From Lignipirellula cremea (lineage in GTDB: Bacteria; Planctomycetota; Planctomycetia; Pirellulales; Pirellulaceae): DNA of 64,000 nt. Made by a program: the position numbers and the translations under genes. The notes under the pieces were generated by a model that worked only from the letters and a program-made list of their open reading frames with translations, was not told the origin of the DNA and did no database searches. This document shows, one piece after another, positions 1-8,421 of the stretch (positions are counted from its first letter, which is position 1; each line of letters opens with the position of its first letter). The DNA lies in assembly GCF_007751035.1 (NCBI RefSeq), contig NZ_CP036433.1, forward strand, positions 1,407,001 to 1,471,000, given 5' to 3'.

Positions 1-35
1 TGACTTCCAGCACCGTCGGGAAACCGAAACGAGAA

Positions 36-560
36 ATGTCCACGAACGAAACCGCCCGGCGGGTTGTAGCGATCGACTCGGAATTGGGGTGGATCGCAGT
101 CGCCTGGCAGGGGAAAAAGGTCGCGCAGGTTTCCCTCGGCCACGCCACGCCGCAGGCCGCACTGGCTTCGCAGGACGGTGATCGGCTGGTCGAACCGGAC
201 CGCCGGGAGAGAAAGCTGCTGCAGCGACTGCGGGATTATGCGGCCGGGCAGGTCGATGCGTTCGACGATCTGGAGCTGGACTTCGAGGGACGCACGCCGT
301 TCCAGCGGCGCGTGCTGGAAGCCTGTCGCCAGGTAGCATACGGCCAGACGATCACCTACGCCGATCTGGCGGCTGCCGCCGGCTCGCCCCGCGCCCATCG
401 GGCGGTCGGGAATGTGATGGCCAGCAATCGCACGCCCGTTTTGATCCCCTGCCACCGCGTGCTGGCGAAGAACTCGCTGGGCGGTTTCTCCGCGCCGACG
501 GGAGTCTCACTGAAGAAGCGCCTGCTTGGTCTGGAAGGCGTGCTTGCGAGAAGGGATTGA
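36..560 (+). CDS. ogt: Methylated-DNA--protein-cysteine S-methyltransferase
   Basis: This protein removes alkyl groups from O6-alkylguanine in DNA by a one-way transfer to its own cysteine. The 174-residue length fits the Ogt/MGMT family. The active-site motif IPCHRVL is visible with the acceptor at Cys139, preceded by the helix-turn-helix region (GQTITYADLAAAAGSPRAHR, about 103-122) and the asparagine hinge (VGNVMASNRTP). A GGFS(A)PTG loop and a terminal LLGLEG follow, as usual for the family. The N-terminal half is poorly conserved, which is normal. It is convergent with the next gene. Confidence 0.95.
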   Translation: MSTNETARRVVAIDSELGWIAVAWQGKKVAQVSLGHATPQAALASQDGDRLVEPDRRERKLLQRLRDYAAGQVDAFDDLELDFEGRTPFQRRVLEACRQVAYGQTITYADLAAAAGSPRAHRAVGNVMASNRTPVLIPCHRVLAKNSLGGFSAPTGVSLKKRLLGLEGVLARRD

Positions 561-572
561 GAAAGCAGCGTT

Positions 573-595
573 AGCGCCGCTCAGGTGGCGGCGCT
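573..595. terminator. Hairpin between convergent genes
   Basis: An inverted repeat AGCGCCGC / GCGGCGCT (8 bp, 7-nt loop) lies just after the ogt stop codon and overlaps the last codons of the convergent DUF151 gene. It is followed by TTTCC rather than a clean T-run, so it may be a weak bidirectional terminator. Confidence 0.4.
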
Positions 596-982
596 TTCCA
601 GCACTTCTTCCGCAACGTAAATCGGCAGCGCCGGATCGCAGGTCACGGCGACGGCAATGGCGTCGGAAGGCCGGGCGTCGACATCGATCAGACGGCCTTC
701 ATGGCGTACGCGAAGAACGGCGAAGTACGTGTGGTCGCGCAGGTCGTTGATCACCACGCTATCGAGCTCACCGCCTAGTTGCTCGACCGCGTTCACCAGC
801 AGGTCGTGCGTCAGAGGGCGCGGCGAGGAATGCTTCTTCACCCGGCGGTCGATCATGGTCGCTTCGAACAGCCCGATCAGAATGGGGAACTGGCGATCGC
901 CGTCGACTTCTCGCAGATAGATAACCTGGTTCTCGTTGATTTCGCTGATGATGATCCGCGTTAACTTCATTTGAACCGGCAT
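581..982 (-). CDS. Bifunctional nuclease (DUF151) family protein
   Basis: A 133-residue protein with the DUF151 pattern: a beta-rich start (LTRIIISEINENQVIYLREVDG), an RQFPILIG-type segment, and a C-terminal DARPSDAIAVAV signature, which is the most conserved part of the family. Homologues in plants and Thermotoga have been reported to cleave RNA and DNA, but the cellular role in bacteria is not settled. The ATG at 982 has AAGGA seven bases upstream, so the outer start is preferred over Met5. It is a stand-alone gene; no operon partner is evident. Confidence 0.88.
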   Translation of the reverse strand: MPVQMKLTRIIISEINENQVIYLREVDGDRQFPILIGLFEATMIDRRVKKHSSPRPLTHDLLVNAVEQLGGELDSVVINDLRDHTYFAVLRVRHEGRLIDVDARPSDAIAVAVTCDPALPIYVAEEVLESAAT

Positions 983-1122
983 GGTCCGTCCTTCATCAGA
1001 AAAATTTGCGAACAGGTTGAGCCCGCCTCGGCTGCTGCCATTATAAACCGGACGGGTCGGCAGCGGCTAGCAGCGGTTTGCTATCGTGCGACAATTCCGC
1101 GCGATTCCTGCCGCGAGTCGTC

Positions 1123-1596
1123 CTATTCTTTCGCGTGCAGCTGCTCGTGTTCGTCTTCATCCTCGGGACGGTTGTCATAGCCTTTCTCAACCGTGAGCTC
1201 CAGATGATCGACGAACTTCAGATTGGCGCATTCGTCGATTTCGTCGACCCGGCAGGCCGCATGGTCGGGAATAAAGAAACGCAACGGCCCGCCCTGGGCG
1301 ACGGGCAGCGGCTGGCCGTTGAGCTCATAGATCAGCAGGCCGCGGTCCAGCACGGGACCCAGCGGAATGCTGGCGTGGAAGTCATCGGTCGAACTGTGCA
1401 GCCCCAGGAAGCTGGCCTCGGGTCGAGCTCCCGCCAGCGACAGCAGGCCCGCCAGTTTGACGGCGGAGCCTTGCCGTTTGGGAGCCACCGTGCTGACATC
1501 GGGCAGTTGATGCTCGGCGGCGATCGCCTGCAGATCGGCGAAAGTCAGTTGCAGTGGTTTCTCCACCTGGCCGCTGATTTGAAGCACCGGGTTCAT
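1123..1596 (-). CDS. Molybdopterin-dependent oxidoreductase-like domain protein
   Basis: A 157-residue protein resembling the sulfite-oxidase/YedY molybdopterin fold. It has an ISGQVEKPLQLTFADLQAI opening, a SAVKLAGLLSLAG segment, a region matching the substrate/pterin part (STDDFHASIPLGPVLDRGLLIYELNGQPLPVAQGGPLRFFIPD) and a DHLEL end. It is about half the length of a full catalytic subunit and has no export signal. The classic cofactor-ligating cysteine is not obvious (the Cys in HAACRVDEIDEC could be relevant), so catalytic activity is uncertain. The ATG is preceded by GAGGG. Confidence 0.75.
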   Translation of the reverse strand: MNPVLQISGQVEKPLQLTFADLQAIAAEHQLPDVSTVAPKRQGSAVKLAGLLSLAGARPEASFLGLHSSTDDFHASIPLGPVLDRGLLIYELNGQPLPVAQGGPLRFFIPDHAACRVDEIDECANLKFVDHLELTVEKGYDNRPEDEDEHEQLHAKE

Positions 1597-1658
1597 AGGG
1601 TTCCCTCGTCGGTTCGGTCCTGGGGCCGCCGCCCTGCCGGGCGACTCAACCTTTCATC

Positions 1659-2021
1659 TTAGCGGCCCCATTTTCCTTCGCCGAGAGGGGGCTCCAGCGT
1701 GCGCTGCGCACGGATCGCCAGCGCGACCCTTTTGGCCGTGGCGGGCGCCGAGTCGACCTGGGCCATTTGCCCCGCTTCCAGATCCGCAAACTTGCCCGGT
1801 TCGCCGTCGATCTGGATCGCCGTTTCGCCCGTCACGGAAAAATCGACCGCCCCCGTTTCCACCGCCAGCGTCAGGTCGGCGCCTTCCACCGCGACAATCC
1901 GGCCGCGCAACGTTTCCGCGCCAGGATTCGGGGATGCAGCCACCAGAGCGATCAGCGGAGTCAGCAGCAACAAGAAAGCAATCGCGAACAGAATTACCGG
2001 CAAGCGTTGTTGAACAGTCAT
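1659..2021 (-). CDS. Small membrane-anchored protein with an OB-like domain
   Basis: A 120-residue protein. Residues 8-30 form one hydrophobic segment (LPVILFAIAFLLLLTPLIALVAA), so it is anchored or exported. The rest (LRGRIVAVEGADLTLAVETGAVDFSVTGETAIQIDGEPGKFADLEAGQMAQV) looks like the small beta-barrel seen in DUF5666-type periplasmic proteins: a GRIVAVEG strand, a T-x-I strand and a 'DLEAGQ.V.V' turn. No function can be assigned. It is transcribed in the same direction as the molybdopterin-domain gene, 62 bp upstream of it. Confidence 0.65.
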   Translation of the reverse strand: MTVQQRLPVILFAIAFLLLLTPLIALVAASPNPGAETLRGRIVAVEGADLTLAVETGAVDFSVTGETAIQIDGEPGKFADLEAGQMAQVDSAPATAKRVALAIRAQRTLEPPLGEGKWGR

Positions 2022-2210
2022 GGTTAAAACCCCATAGTTGATTCGTAGTCGTTACCTCCCGCAGGTATCGACTGTTTTCACGGGAACCAGGCGAACGCCT
2101 GCGCGACGACCGCGTCACCGATCGCGCGACTTCCGTCTGCGGGAACATCGCAAATGGTGCGCCCAGGGCACGGTCCGACCAGGTTTTTGCTGATTTAGCG
2201 AGGGGGAAGT

Positions 2211-3227
2211 GTGGGTGAAAACAGCGTATTTGTCGCCTTAATCCTTTTGGTGTTATCGGGTTGCGGCGGATCGAACACACCCGAAGTGGTCGTCTATGCG
2301 GCCCTGGATCGGGAGTTTTCCGAGCCGATTCTCGACGACTTCCACCGCGCGTCGGGCGTTCGGGTGCTAGCCAAGTATGATGTCGAATCGACCAAGACCG
2401 TGGGCCTGGCGACCGCCTTGCTGCAGGAGCGGAATCGCCCGCGGTGCGATCTGTTCTGGAACAACGAGATCCTGCACACCTTGCGACTGGAGCAGCAGGG
2501 GCTGCTGGAGTGTTACCACTCGCCGGCGGAGAAAGATTTTCCGCCCGGGTATGTGGCGGCCGACGGCGCCTGGCGGGGCTTTGCCGCGCGGGCCCGGGTG
2601 CTGATCGTGAATACGGAACGGGTCCCGTCCGATCGCCGGCCGAATTCGATCCTGGATCTGGTCGACCCGCAGTGGCGCGGCCAGGTCGGCGTGGCGAAGC
2701 CGCTGTTCGGCACGACCGCCACCCATGCGGCCGTCCTCTGCGATCGCTGGGGCGAGGAGCGGGCGAAGCAGTTCTTTACCGAACTGCAGCAGAACGCGGT
2801 CGTGCTGGCCGGCAACAAGCCGGTGGCCCAGGCGGTCGGCAGCGGGGAGCTGGCGTTCGGCCTGACCGATACCGACGACGCCATTCTGGAAGTCGATGCG
2901 GGCCGGCCCGTCGTGATCGTTTACCCCGACCAGGGCGAAGGCGAGCTGGGCGCCTTGCGGATTCCCAACACGCTCTGTCTGATCAAAAACGGACCGCACC
3001 CGGAAGCGGCGAAAAAGCTGGTCGACTACCTGCTGCAGCCGGCAGTCGAACGCCGCCTGGCCGCCGGCCCCAGCGCACAGTTTCCCGTGAACCCGGCGGT
3101 GAAGGAAACCTCACGAGCGGCCCCCGGCCAGTCCATTCGCTGGATGCAAGTCGACTTCCCCGCCGCCGCCCGCCAATGGGAAACCACGGCCGCATTCCTG
3201 CAGGAGATTTACACGGGAGTTGATTAG
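2211..3227 (+). CDS. Extracellular solute-binding lipoprotein, iron(III)-type
   Basis: A 338-residue periplasmic-binding-protein family 1 member. A lipoprotein signal with lipobox LSGC (Cys18) is followed by 'EVVVYAALDREFSEPILDDFHRASGVRV', typical of ferric-iron binding proteins (Fbp/Fut/Afu), then the hinge region (LIVNTERVPSDRRPNSILDLVDPQWRGQVGVAKPLFGTTATHAA) and a C-terminal PAVERRLAAGPSAQFPVNP tail. The start is GTG behind AGGGGGAAG. No permease or ATPase gene is adjacent, so the transporter partners must be elsewhere. The substrate could also be another small anion or metal. Confidence 0.88.
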   Translation: MGENSVFVALILLVLSGCGGSNTPEVVVYAALDREFSEPILDDFHRASGVRVLAKYDVESTKTVGLATALLQERNRPRCDLFWNNEILHTLRLEQQGLLECYHSPAEKDFPPGYVAADGAWRGFAARARVLIVNTERVPSDRRPNSILDLVDPQWRGQVGVAKPLFGTTATHAAVLCDRWGEERAKQFFTELQQNAVVLAGNKPVAQAVGSGELAFGLTDTDDAILEVDAGRPVVIVYPDQGEGELGALRIPNTLCLIKNGPHPEAAKKLVDYLLQPAVERRLAAGPSAQFPVNPAVKETSRAAPGQSIRWMQVDFPAAARQWETTAAFLQEIYTGVD

Positions 3228-3293
3228 CGGTTAGCGGTTAGGGATTAGCGATTGGCAAAGATCAAAAAGCTAAAAGCTAAAAGCTACCCGCTT
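3228..3293. repeat. Low-complexity repeat TTAGCG / AAAAGCTAAAAGCTACCCGC
   Basis: Between two convergent genes there is a run of TTAGCG/GATTAGCG units followed by two AAAAGCT units and TACCCGCTTTTT, overlapping the end of the methyltransferase gene. A similarly built sequence occurs in the opposite orientation at 49281-49345, which suggests a dispersed repeat family rather than chance. Confidence 0.5.
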
Positions 3294-4362
3294 TTTGCGC
3301 CAGGTAATAATAGTTCATGAAGTCATGCTCCAGCTCACGCACTTCGACCTGCGGAAAGCCCGCTTCCTGGAGCATCTCGAGCGCCAGTTCTTTCCCCCAC
3401 ATGGCTCCCAGGCCGGCGCCGTCGTTCGCCAGGGAAACGGTCATGCAGTGCATGCAACTGATGGTGTACATGAACGGGGCCAGCGGGTGGGCGAGGTTGT
3501 TCTCAACATGACTGGAGCCGGCGATATCCTGCATCAGGAACAGGCCGTCGTCGCGCAGCCCGTTGTTGATCTGCCGCAGCACGGCGGCCGGTTCGATCTG
3601 GTCGTGGATGGCGTCGAACGCCGTGATCAGGTCAAAGCTGGCCGGCGGCAACGGGCTGGCCGCATCGCCGATCAAAAAGGTGATGTTGGCCAGGCCCAGC
3701 TGATCGACCAGGTTGCGTGCGGTCGCGATGGCTTCGTCGGAAAAGTCGAGGCCCGTAAAACGACTGCGCGGGAATCTTGCCGCCAGATGGATCATGGCGC
3801 GGCCGCTGCCGCAGCCGACATCGAGCACGTCGATTCCCAGCTCCAGACGTTCGAGGAGTCCCGGCGCCAGCGGCAGGATATGCTCCATCAGGCCGGCGAC
3901 CACGGTCTGCCCGCTCTCTTCGGCCATCACTTCGTGGAAGCGGGAATACTGGCAGTAATGCACGCCGCCGCCATGGCGGAACTTCTCCACCACGGCGTCT
4001 TCCACACTTCCCAGCACCGCGGCGAACTGCGTGACCGTCGCCAGATTGTTCGGGGAGGCCGCCCGGGTCAGCAGGGCCGCATGCTCAGCGGGCAGACGGA
4101 AGGTTTTCTCCGCCGGCGCGTATTCAACAATGCGGCCGGTCGTCATGGCGTGCAGCCACTCGCGAACGTAACGCGGCTGAAGTTCGGCCGCCGCGGCGAT
4201 CTCTTCCAGGGTCGAAGGCGGCAGCTGGGCCATCACATCGAACAGGCCCGTGCGATGGCCGATCGAGATCATCATGGTCAGGGCGCTGCCATTCAAAAGA
4301 CCTAACAGGCGATCAGCGAAAGACTCTTCCACGGACGTTTCGGGGGCAGGACTGACAGACAT
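3277..4362 (-). CDS. SAM-dependent methyltransferase with N-terminal winged-helix region
   Basis: A 361-residue class I methyltransferase. Residues 15-120 resemble the dimerisation/winged-helix part of small-molecule O-methyltransferases (SALTMMISIGHRTGLFDVM, then EEIAAAAELQPRYVREWLHAMTTGRIVEY). The SAM-binding motif DVGCGSGRAM sits at 181-190, with an acidic residue ending the next strand (FTGLDFSDEAI) and DLITAFDAIHD as motif IV. The inner ATG at 4362 is chosen because AAGGAG lies eight bases upstream. The longer frame (to 4395) has no such site. The substrate is unknown. Confidence 0.85.
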   Translation of the reverse strand: MSVSPAPETSVEESFADRLLGLLNGSALTMMISIGHRTGLFDVMAQLPPSTLEEIAAAAELQPRYVREWLHAMTTGRIVEYAPAEKTFRLPAEHAALLTRAASPNNLATVTQFAAVLGSVEDAVVEKFRHGGGVHYCQYSRFHEVMAEESGQTVVAGLMEHILPLAPGLLERLELGIDVLDVGCGSGRAMIHLAARFPRSRFTGLDFSDEAIATARNLVDQLGLANITFLIGDAASPLPPASFDLITAFDAIHDQIEPAAVLRQINNGLRDDGLFLMQDIAGSSHVENNLAHPLAPFMYTISCMHCMTVSLANDGAGLGAMWGKELALEMLQEAGFPQVEVRELEHDFMNYYYLAQKAGSF

Positions 4363-4706
4363 CGGCTTCTCCTTGGTAGTTCCATGACACGACAAACGTG
4401 CAAGCCTCTTTCCCGGATGCGGCTTGCCATAACCCCGCAGGGCGTAAACCGCTTCGATTTGTTACGGCCTTTTTTCCAGAAAGTTTCCGCCCGCCCGGCG
4501 ACGTTTGCTGGCACGGCCTGCGCCAGCGTCTCCTTTCTCCGCTAGCTGGCGCCTGTCGCGCCAGAAAACGATCTTGACGCTCAAGGCGGATGTCGCGTAG
4601 TTTCTACCCTTGTCCGGCCATAGAAGTTATTTTCCACGGGACTGTGTTAAACGTCGGCACACTTGCCCCTTTAGTTCAGGCCGGCCGTTAGTAGAGTAGT
4701 CGACCT
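4363..4706. other. Divergent intergenic region
   Basis: About 340 bp between two divergently transcribed genes, so it should carry both promoters. A TTGACG at 4574-4579 is the best -35-like hexamer facing the cytidylyltransferase, but no convincing -10 follows at the usual distance. No repeat or RNA gene was recognised. Confidence 0.3.
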
Positions 4707-4724
4707 GTGCAAAGGATTGCGCAA

Positions 4725-5447
4725 ATGAGCGTGGTCGCCATTATTTCGTCAAAAATGAGCAGCACGGAGCTGCTGGGGAAAAGTCTCATCAACCTGAGTG
4801 GGGAACCCCTCCTGGCCCGGGTTCTGGAACGTGTGCAGCGAGCCCGTTCCGTTGATCAGGTCGTTGTCGCGGCATCAACCTCGCCGGCTGACGACGCGAT
4901 CGTCGCCTACTGCCAGAGCCGCCAGTGGAACGTTTTTCGCGGGGCGGAGCACGACCTGCTGGAGCGTTTCTACCGTGCGGCCCATAAGTATCGAGCCGAG
5001 GTCATTGTGCGGGTTGCTCCCGACTGTCCCTTTGTGGATCCGGCCCTGGTCGACGAGGCCGCCAACTGGGTCGGCGATGGCCATTACGACTTCGCCTCCA
5101 ACGCCGCCATGCCGCGGACTTTTCCCCAGGGGCTAGAGGTCGAAGCGTTCAGCTTCAAGTCGTTCGCCCGCCTGCGGCACGAAAGCGAACTGCCTGCCTG
5201 GCGCGAGCATGTTACGACCGGCTACTACCGCCAGGCGGAAAAATATCGCTTGCGGCGGATCGTCCACGAAGAGAACCTGTCGCACATGCGCTGGACCGTG
5301 GAGTCCCTGGAAGACCTGGAGTTTGCCCAGACCGTTTACGATTACTTTGGTCACGACGGTTTCTCCTGGACCGCCATGCTGCAGGCCATCGCCAAACGCC
5401 CCCACTGGTCACACATTAACCGCCCCGCAAGGCAGCACGCCGGCTAA
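4725..5447 (+). CDS. SpsF-like cytidylyltransferase
   Basis: A 240-residue nucleotidyltransferase of the SpsF/CMP-KDO synthetase type. The N-terminal VVAIISSKMSSTELLGKSLINLSGEPLL is the degenerate nucleotide-binding loop (consensus RxxSxRLPGKxL); 'VRVAPDCPFVDPALVDEA' and 'ASNAAMPRTFPQGLEVE' are the metal/sugar-binding signatures. Such enzymes activate an acidic sugar with CTP for surface polysaccharide. The canonical 'RxxSxRLPGK' is altered here (KMSSTELLGKSL), which may shift specificity. ATG 4725 is chosen over GTG 4707 because AAAGGA precedes it. It lies 46 bp upstream of a glycosyltransferase and is probably cotranscribed with it. Confidence 0.8.
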   Translation: MSVVAIISSKMSSTELLGKSLINLSGEPLLARVLERVQRARSVDQVVVAASTSPADDAIVAYCQSRQWNVFRGAEHDLLERFYRAAHKYRAEVIVRVAPDCPFVDPALVDEAANWVGDGHYDFASNAAMPRTFPQGLEVEAFSFKSFARLRHESELPAWREHVTTGYYRQAEKYRLRRIVHEENLSHMRWTVESLEDLEFAQTVYDYFGHDGFSWTAMLQAIAKRPHWSHINRPARQHAG

Positions 5448-5493
5448 AGCGGAAGCCGAGCTCGCTGAATTTCCTTTTGCTCGAGTCTGGCCC

Positions 5494-6654
5494 ATGGCTG
5501 CTTCGGGTTCCGAATGGACCGAGATTATTCCCCTGCGACACGAGTCGCCGCTTTCCATCATGGAGATTCTCTCCAGCGGCGGCGTCGACGGAGCCGCGCT
5601 GCAGGCGGTCATGCAGGCCCGTGATCTGGCGTCCCGCGGCCATAAGGTAGTGATGGTCTGCCTGCCCGGAGGCTGGGCCGCCAGCGAGCTGGCTAATTCC
5701 CAGGTCGAGGTGGTGACCAGTAAGCTGCGACGCTGGCAACTGGCCGATCTCCGGGCCGTGTCGGCCGAAGTTGTCGCCCGCGGGGTCGACCTGATCCACA
5801 CCCACAAAAGTCGCGCCCATATGTTCGGCATTGTGCTGCGGTATCTGACCGGCAAGCCATGCGTGGCGACGGCCCATAACCGCTATATCCAGCCGCATTG
5901 GGGGCTGAACAACTTTGTCATCGCTAACTCCCAGGCGACGCTGAAATTTCATCGGCGATGGAACTTTGTCCGCCGACAATACAGCCGGACCGTACATTGC
6001 GGCGTTGATCTGGAAGGGTTCGCCCAGGCCCCGCTCGAAGCACGATCCCGGGTGCGCGACGAATGGAGACTGCAGGCCGGGCACCTGGTGCTGGGAGTGA
6101 TCGGCAACGTCATTCCGCGCAAGGGGCATCATTTTCTGGTGGAAGCGATGCCCACGTTGCTGGCCGCTGAGCCGCTCACCCGGCTGGCGATTATCGGCTC
6201 CAAAGGCAATGCCTATGCGCAGGAAGTTGATGGGCTTGCGCACCGGCTGGGAGTCGACAAGGCGATAATCTGGGTCGGCTTTCGCACCGACATGCCGCAC
6301 GTAATGAGGGCGCTGGAAATCTGCGTGTCGGCCGCCCTTGAGGAGCCGTTTGGACTCACCGCGCCCGAAGCGATGGCCAGCGGTCTGCCGGTTGTCGCCA
6401 CCGACGTGGGTGGATTGCCTGAGAGCGTCCTCGCCGGCGTTACGGGCGAACTCGTCCCGGCCAGCGATTCGGCTGCCCTGGCGGCGGCCATTTTGCCGTT
6501 GCTGCACGATGCCGAAAAGCGTCGGCAGTACGGCGCCGCGGGAAAAAGTCGAGCGTTCGCCCTGTTCTCCCGCCAACAACAGGTGGAGAAGATAGAAGCC
6601 GTTTTTCGCCTGGTGACGGCCCGCGGCCGGATCCGGCAAAGCGACGCCGCCTAA
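5494..6654 (+). CDS. Glycosyltransferase family 4 (GT-B)
   Basis: A 386-residue GT-B glycosyltransferase. The N-terminal Rossmann half has SSGGVDGAALQAVMQARDLASRGHKVVMVC and 'DLIHTHKSRAHM'. The C-terminal half has LVLGVIGNVIPRKGHHFLVEAM, 'IIGSKGNAYAQEV' and the nucleotide-sugar signature 'EEPFGLTAPEAMASGLPVVATDVGGLPE'. It transfers an activated sugar, probably to a lipid-linked or surface glycan. The open frame extends upstream into the preceding gene, but that part is arginine/proline-rich out-of-frame translation. The start is placed after the previous stop; Met at 5560 is an alternative. Confidence 0.88.
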   Translation: MAASGSEWTEIIPLRHESPLSIMEILSSGGVDGAALQAVMQARDLASRGHKVVMVCLPGGWAASELANSQVEVVTSKLRRWQLADLRAVSAEVVARGVDLIHTHKSRAHMFGIVLRYLTGKPCVATAHNRYIQPHWGLNNFVIANSQATLKFHRRWNFVRRQYSRTVHCGVDLEGFAQAPLEARSRVRDEWRLQAGHLVLGVIGNVIPRKGHHFLVEAMPTLLAAEPLTRLAIIGSKGNAYAQEVDGLAHRLGVDKAIIWVGFRTDMPHVMRALEICVSAALEEPFGLTAPEAMASGLPVVATDVGGLPESVLAGVTGELVPASDSAALAAAILPLLHDAEKRRQYGAAGKSRAFALFSRQQQVEKIEAVFRLVTARGRIRQSDAA

Positions 6655-6687
6655 GAAAAGCAGCGTGCGACAGTATCCCGTGGCGAA

Positions 6688-7203
6688 CTACTTGTCGTCG
6701 CCGACGCGCATCCGCACCGTGGGCGTAATGACCATCGGATAGAAGCCCCGGGCGTACATCGTCGGGGTGGTGCTGCCCGCGCTGATCTCCACCGCGGGAC
6801 CGTACAGGTCGACAACGCCAACACGGAACAGATAGGGCGAGTAATAGTTTCGCTGCGACGGCGGCAAAGGCTCGCTTGTCGAAGGAGCCATTTTGTTGAA
6901 CACGTAAGGGTGCCGGGGCGGAGTAATCAGCGGCGGCTCCACATGCGGCGCTTCAAAGTGCGGCGGGTTCACGGCCGGCCCTTTCGGCTCCGGCGGCCGG
7001 AAACTGAACTCGGGAATCTTCACCGTCGGCGTCGGCTGGAACGTCGGCAGCTTGACGCCCGGTTCCAGTCGCGGTCGAGCACGGCGATCGACGGCCGGCT
7101 TCTTCTCTTCGGCCGACGCCATTGCAGGGAGTGCGACAAGAAGTAGCAAGCCCGCCAGCATGACACGGCGGAACAACCGTTGATGGTTCAAAAATCGCAA
7201 CAT
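6688..7203 (-). CDS. Secreted proline-rich protein, function unknown
   Basis: A 171-residue protein with a clear signal peptide (MLRFLNHQRLFRRVMLAGLL, ALPAMASA cleavage region). It is followed by a proline-rich stretch (about 45-110) with loosely repeated 'P.F.PPEPKGPAVNPPHFEAPHVEPP' phrasing, and a C-terminal small domain ending PTVRMRVGDDK. The ATG at 7203 has AGGAGGGAG upstream, which fixes the start. No domain is recognised; an extended cell-wall or surface-spanning role is possible but unsupported. Confidence 0.6.
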   Translation of the reverse strand: MLRFLNHQRLFRRVMLAGLLLLVALPAMASAEEKKPAVDRRARPRLEPGVKLPTFQPTPTVKIPEFSFRPPEPKGPAVNPPHFEAPHVEPPLITPPRHPYVFNKMAPSTSEPLPPSQRNYYSPYLFRVGVVDLYGPAVEISAGSTTPTMYARGFYPMVITPTVRMRVGDDK

Positions 7204-7542
7204 GTTGACTCCCTCCTGATACTTCCGACCGCGCGCTAAAGATCGCCTGCTACCGCGAGGCGACACCTGCATTTTAACGCGTATCAAGCCGGCGGGTCAA
7301 ATGCAGGACCCGCCGCCCTTCGATTACTGCGCGGAACGAGAAACTATTAACTGACGGAAGTCGACGGTCAGTCGTCTTTTGCTCGGAACGCGAAGGTGGT
7401 TATTGTCGATTCTGGTTTGGTTGTTTTCCGAACCAGCCGGCGCAGAAAGTCGACGGTCAGGCGTCTGTACTTCCTGGAAACGACGAATCAATATCTGGCA
7501 ATTATTCTTTTCTCGTTCCCCGCAGGAGCGGTGAACATCGAT
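7204..7542. other. Intergenic region with a degenerate dispersed repeat
   Basis: About 340 bp between two same-strand genes. The stretch 7364-7510 matches the reverse complement of 28015-28240 over most of its length, but the two hairpin-pair modules are missing (see the repeat entries). The remainder shows no gene or RNA signature. Confidence 0.5.
7364..7510 (+). repeat. Paired-hairpin repeat, copy 1 (hairpins deleted)
   Basis: Shares GTCGTCTTTTGCTCGG, AACGCGAAGGTGGTTATTG, TCGATTCTGGTTTGG, AACCAGCCGGCGCAGAAAG and CTTCCTGGAAACGACGAATC with the full-length copy at 28 kb. The segments holding both hairpin pairs are absent, leaving the flanking modules joined. Confidence 0.6.
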
Positions 7543-7935
7543 CTACGGCGTGAGGTAACGGAACGTGTTCCGGATCGGCTGTCCCGCGACGTACGGCTGC
7601 AGTCCGCCATAGGCATTCGCCCCCAGCCAGGCCGGGCGACCGACGACCACAGCCGTCGGAGCATAGTAAGCCGCGGTCGGGGCATAATAGGCGGTCGTCG
7701 GTGCATAATAAGCCGTCGTCGCCGCCGGGTACGCCACGACCGGCGGAGCATAATAAGCTGCGCGGGCCACCGGGTAGGCCGCCACCGGAGCATAATAGGC
7801 CGGAGCCTGGTATACGGGGACCGCCACCGTGGGAGCGTAATACGCCACGACCGGACGACCCACCACAATCTGGGCGCTCGCTTCGGAAGCGCCTCCCAGA
7901 CAGGCGAAGGCAACCGCTAACAGAAGGTAACGCAT
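7543..7935 (-). CDS. Secreted YYAP-repeat protein, function unknown
   Basis: A 130-residue protein with a signal peptide (MRYLLLAVAFACLGGASEAS, cleavage near SAQ) and a mature region dominated by a short repeat, YYAP, present six times, the last three as tandem TAYYAPT-type units. The flanks are VVVGRPxW-like segments and a short C-terminal tail (PYVAGQPIRNTFRYLTP). There are no enzymatic motifs or cysteines in the mature part. The tyrosine/proline/alanine composition suggests an extended surface or wall-associated polypeptide; this is inference only. Confidence 0.6.
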   Translation of the reverse strand: MRYLLLAVAFACLGGASEASAQIVVGRPVVAYYAPTVAVPVYQAPAYYAPVAAYPVARAAYYAPPVVAYPAATTAYYAPTTAYYAPTAAYYAPTAVVVGRPAWLGANAYGGLQPYVAGQPIRNTFRYLTP

Positions 7936-8154
7936 TGGGATTCCCTTTTTTTCAATCGTTGTGATCCGCTCCGGACAAGAGGGGAAAAACGCTGCTCCCA
8001 AACCCTTCCCCGGCGCCCTCCACTATAACTTGCCCGACCCCCAGCGTGCATCCTTTTTTCCGGTCTTTCGCGCAAGAAGCCACACCAAACAACGCGTTTT
8101 GATGGGTGTAGCCGGACCGTCCCGCGGGATGGGGCCTGGTCACCCCCCCACAAT

Positions 8155-8421
8155 TTATTTGCGGAGCAAACCACCTTGAACTTCCTGGGATTTATGGACA
8201 GCACGTTCGGGCATGCTGAAGTACGCCCATGCGCCGAGCACTGCCCAGACCACGATCATCGGCGTAAAACAACGATAGAAGGTCACCACGCCACGCTGTC
8301 CCGCCAGGTTGTCCGGCATGAAGACGTCCGCCACAACGATCGAAGCAAGGCAAGCGAAAACAATGGCTGCGCTGACGCACATAAAGGCAATCGCCTGTGT
8401 GCGAGATTTGAACGGGTTCAT
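8155..8421 (-). CDS. Small membrane protein (two TM segments)
   Basis: An 88-residue protein: a short basic N-terminus (MNPFKSRTQ), TM1 about 10-32 (AIAFMCVSAAIVFACLASIV), a loop with DNLAGQRGVVTFYR, TM2 about 51-68 (PMIVVWAVLGAWAYFSM), and a polar tail. ATG 8421 follows GAGGGGG, a strong ribosome site. It is divergently placed from the other two-TM protein at 8622. Function unknown. Confidence 0.55.
   Translation of the reverse strand: MNPFKSRTQAIAFMCVSAAIVFACLASIVVADVFMPDNLAGQRGVVTFYRCFTPMIVVWAVLGAWAYFSMPERAVHKSQEVQGGLLRK

Noticed and set aside
5416-6639. A 407-codon minus-strand frame opposite the GT4 glycosyltransferase
   Set aside because: Antisense shadow without domain motifs; the plus strand has the GT-B signatures.
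7543-7935. Repeated DNA under the YYAP protein considered as a CRISPR or tandem-repeat array
   Set aside because: The repetition follows codons of one open frame with a signal peptide; units are irregular and there are no spacers.
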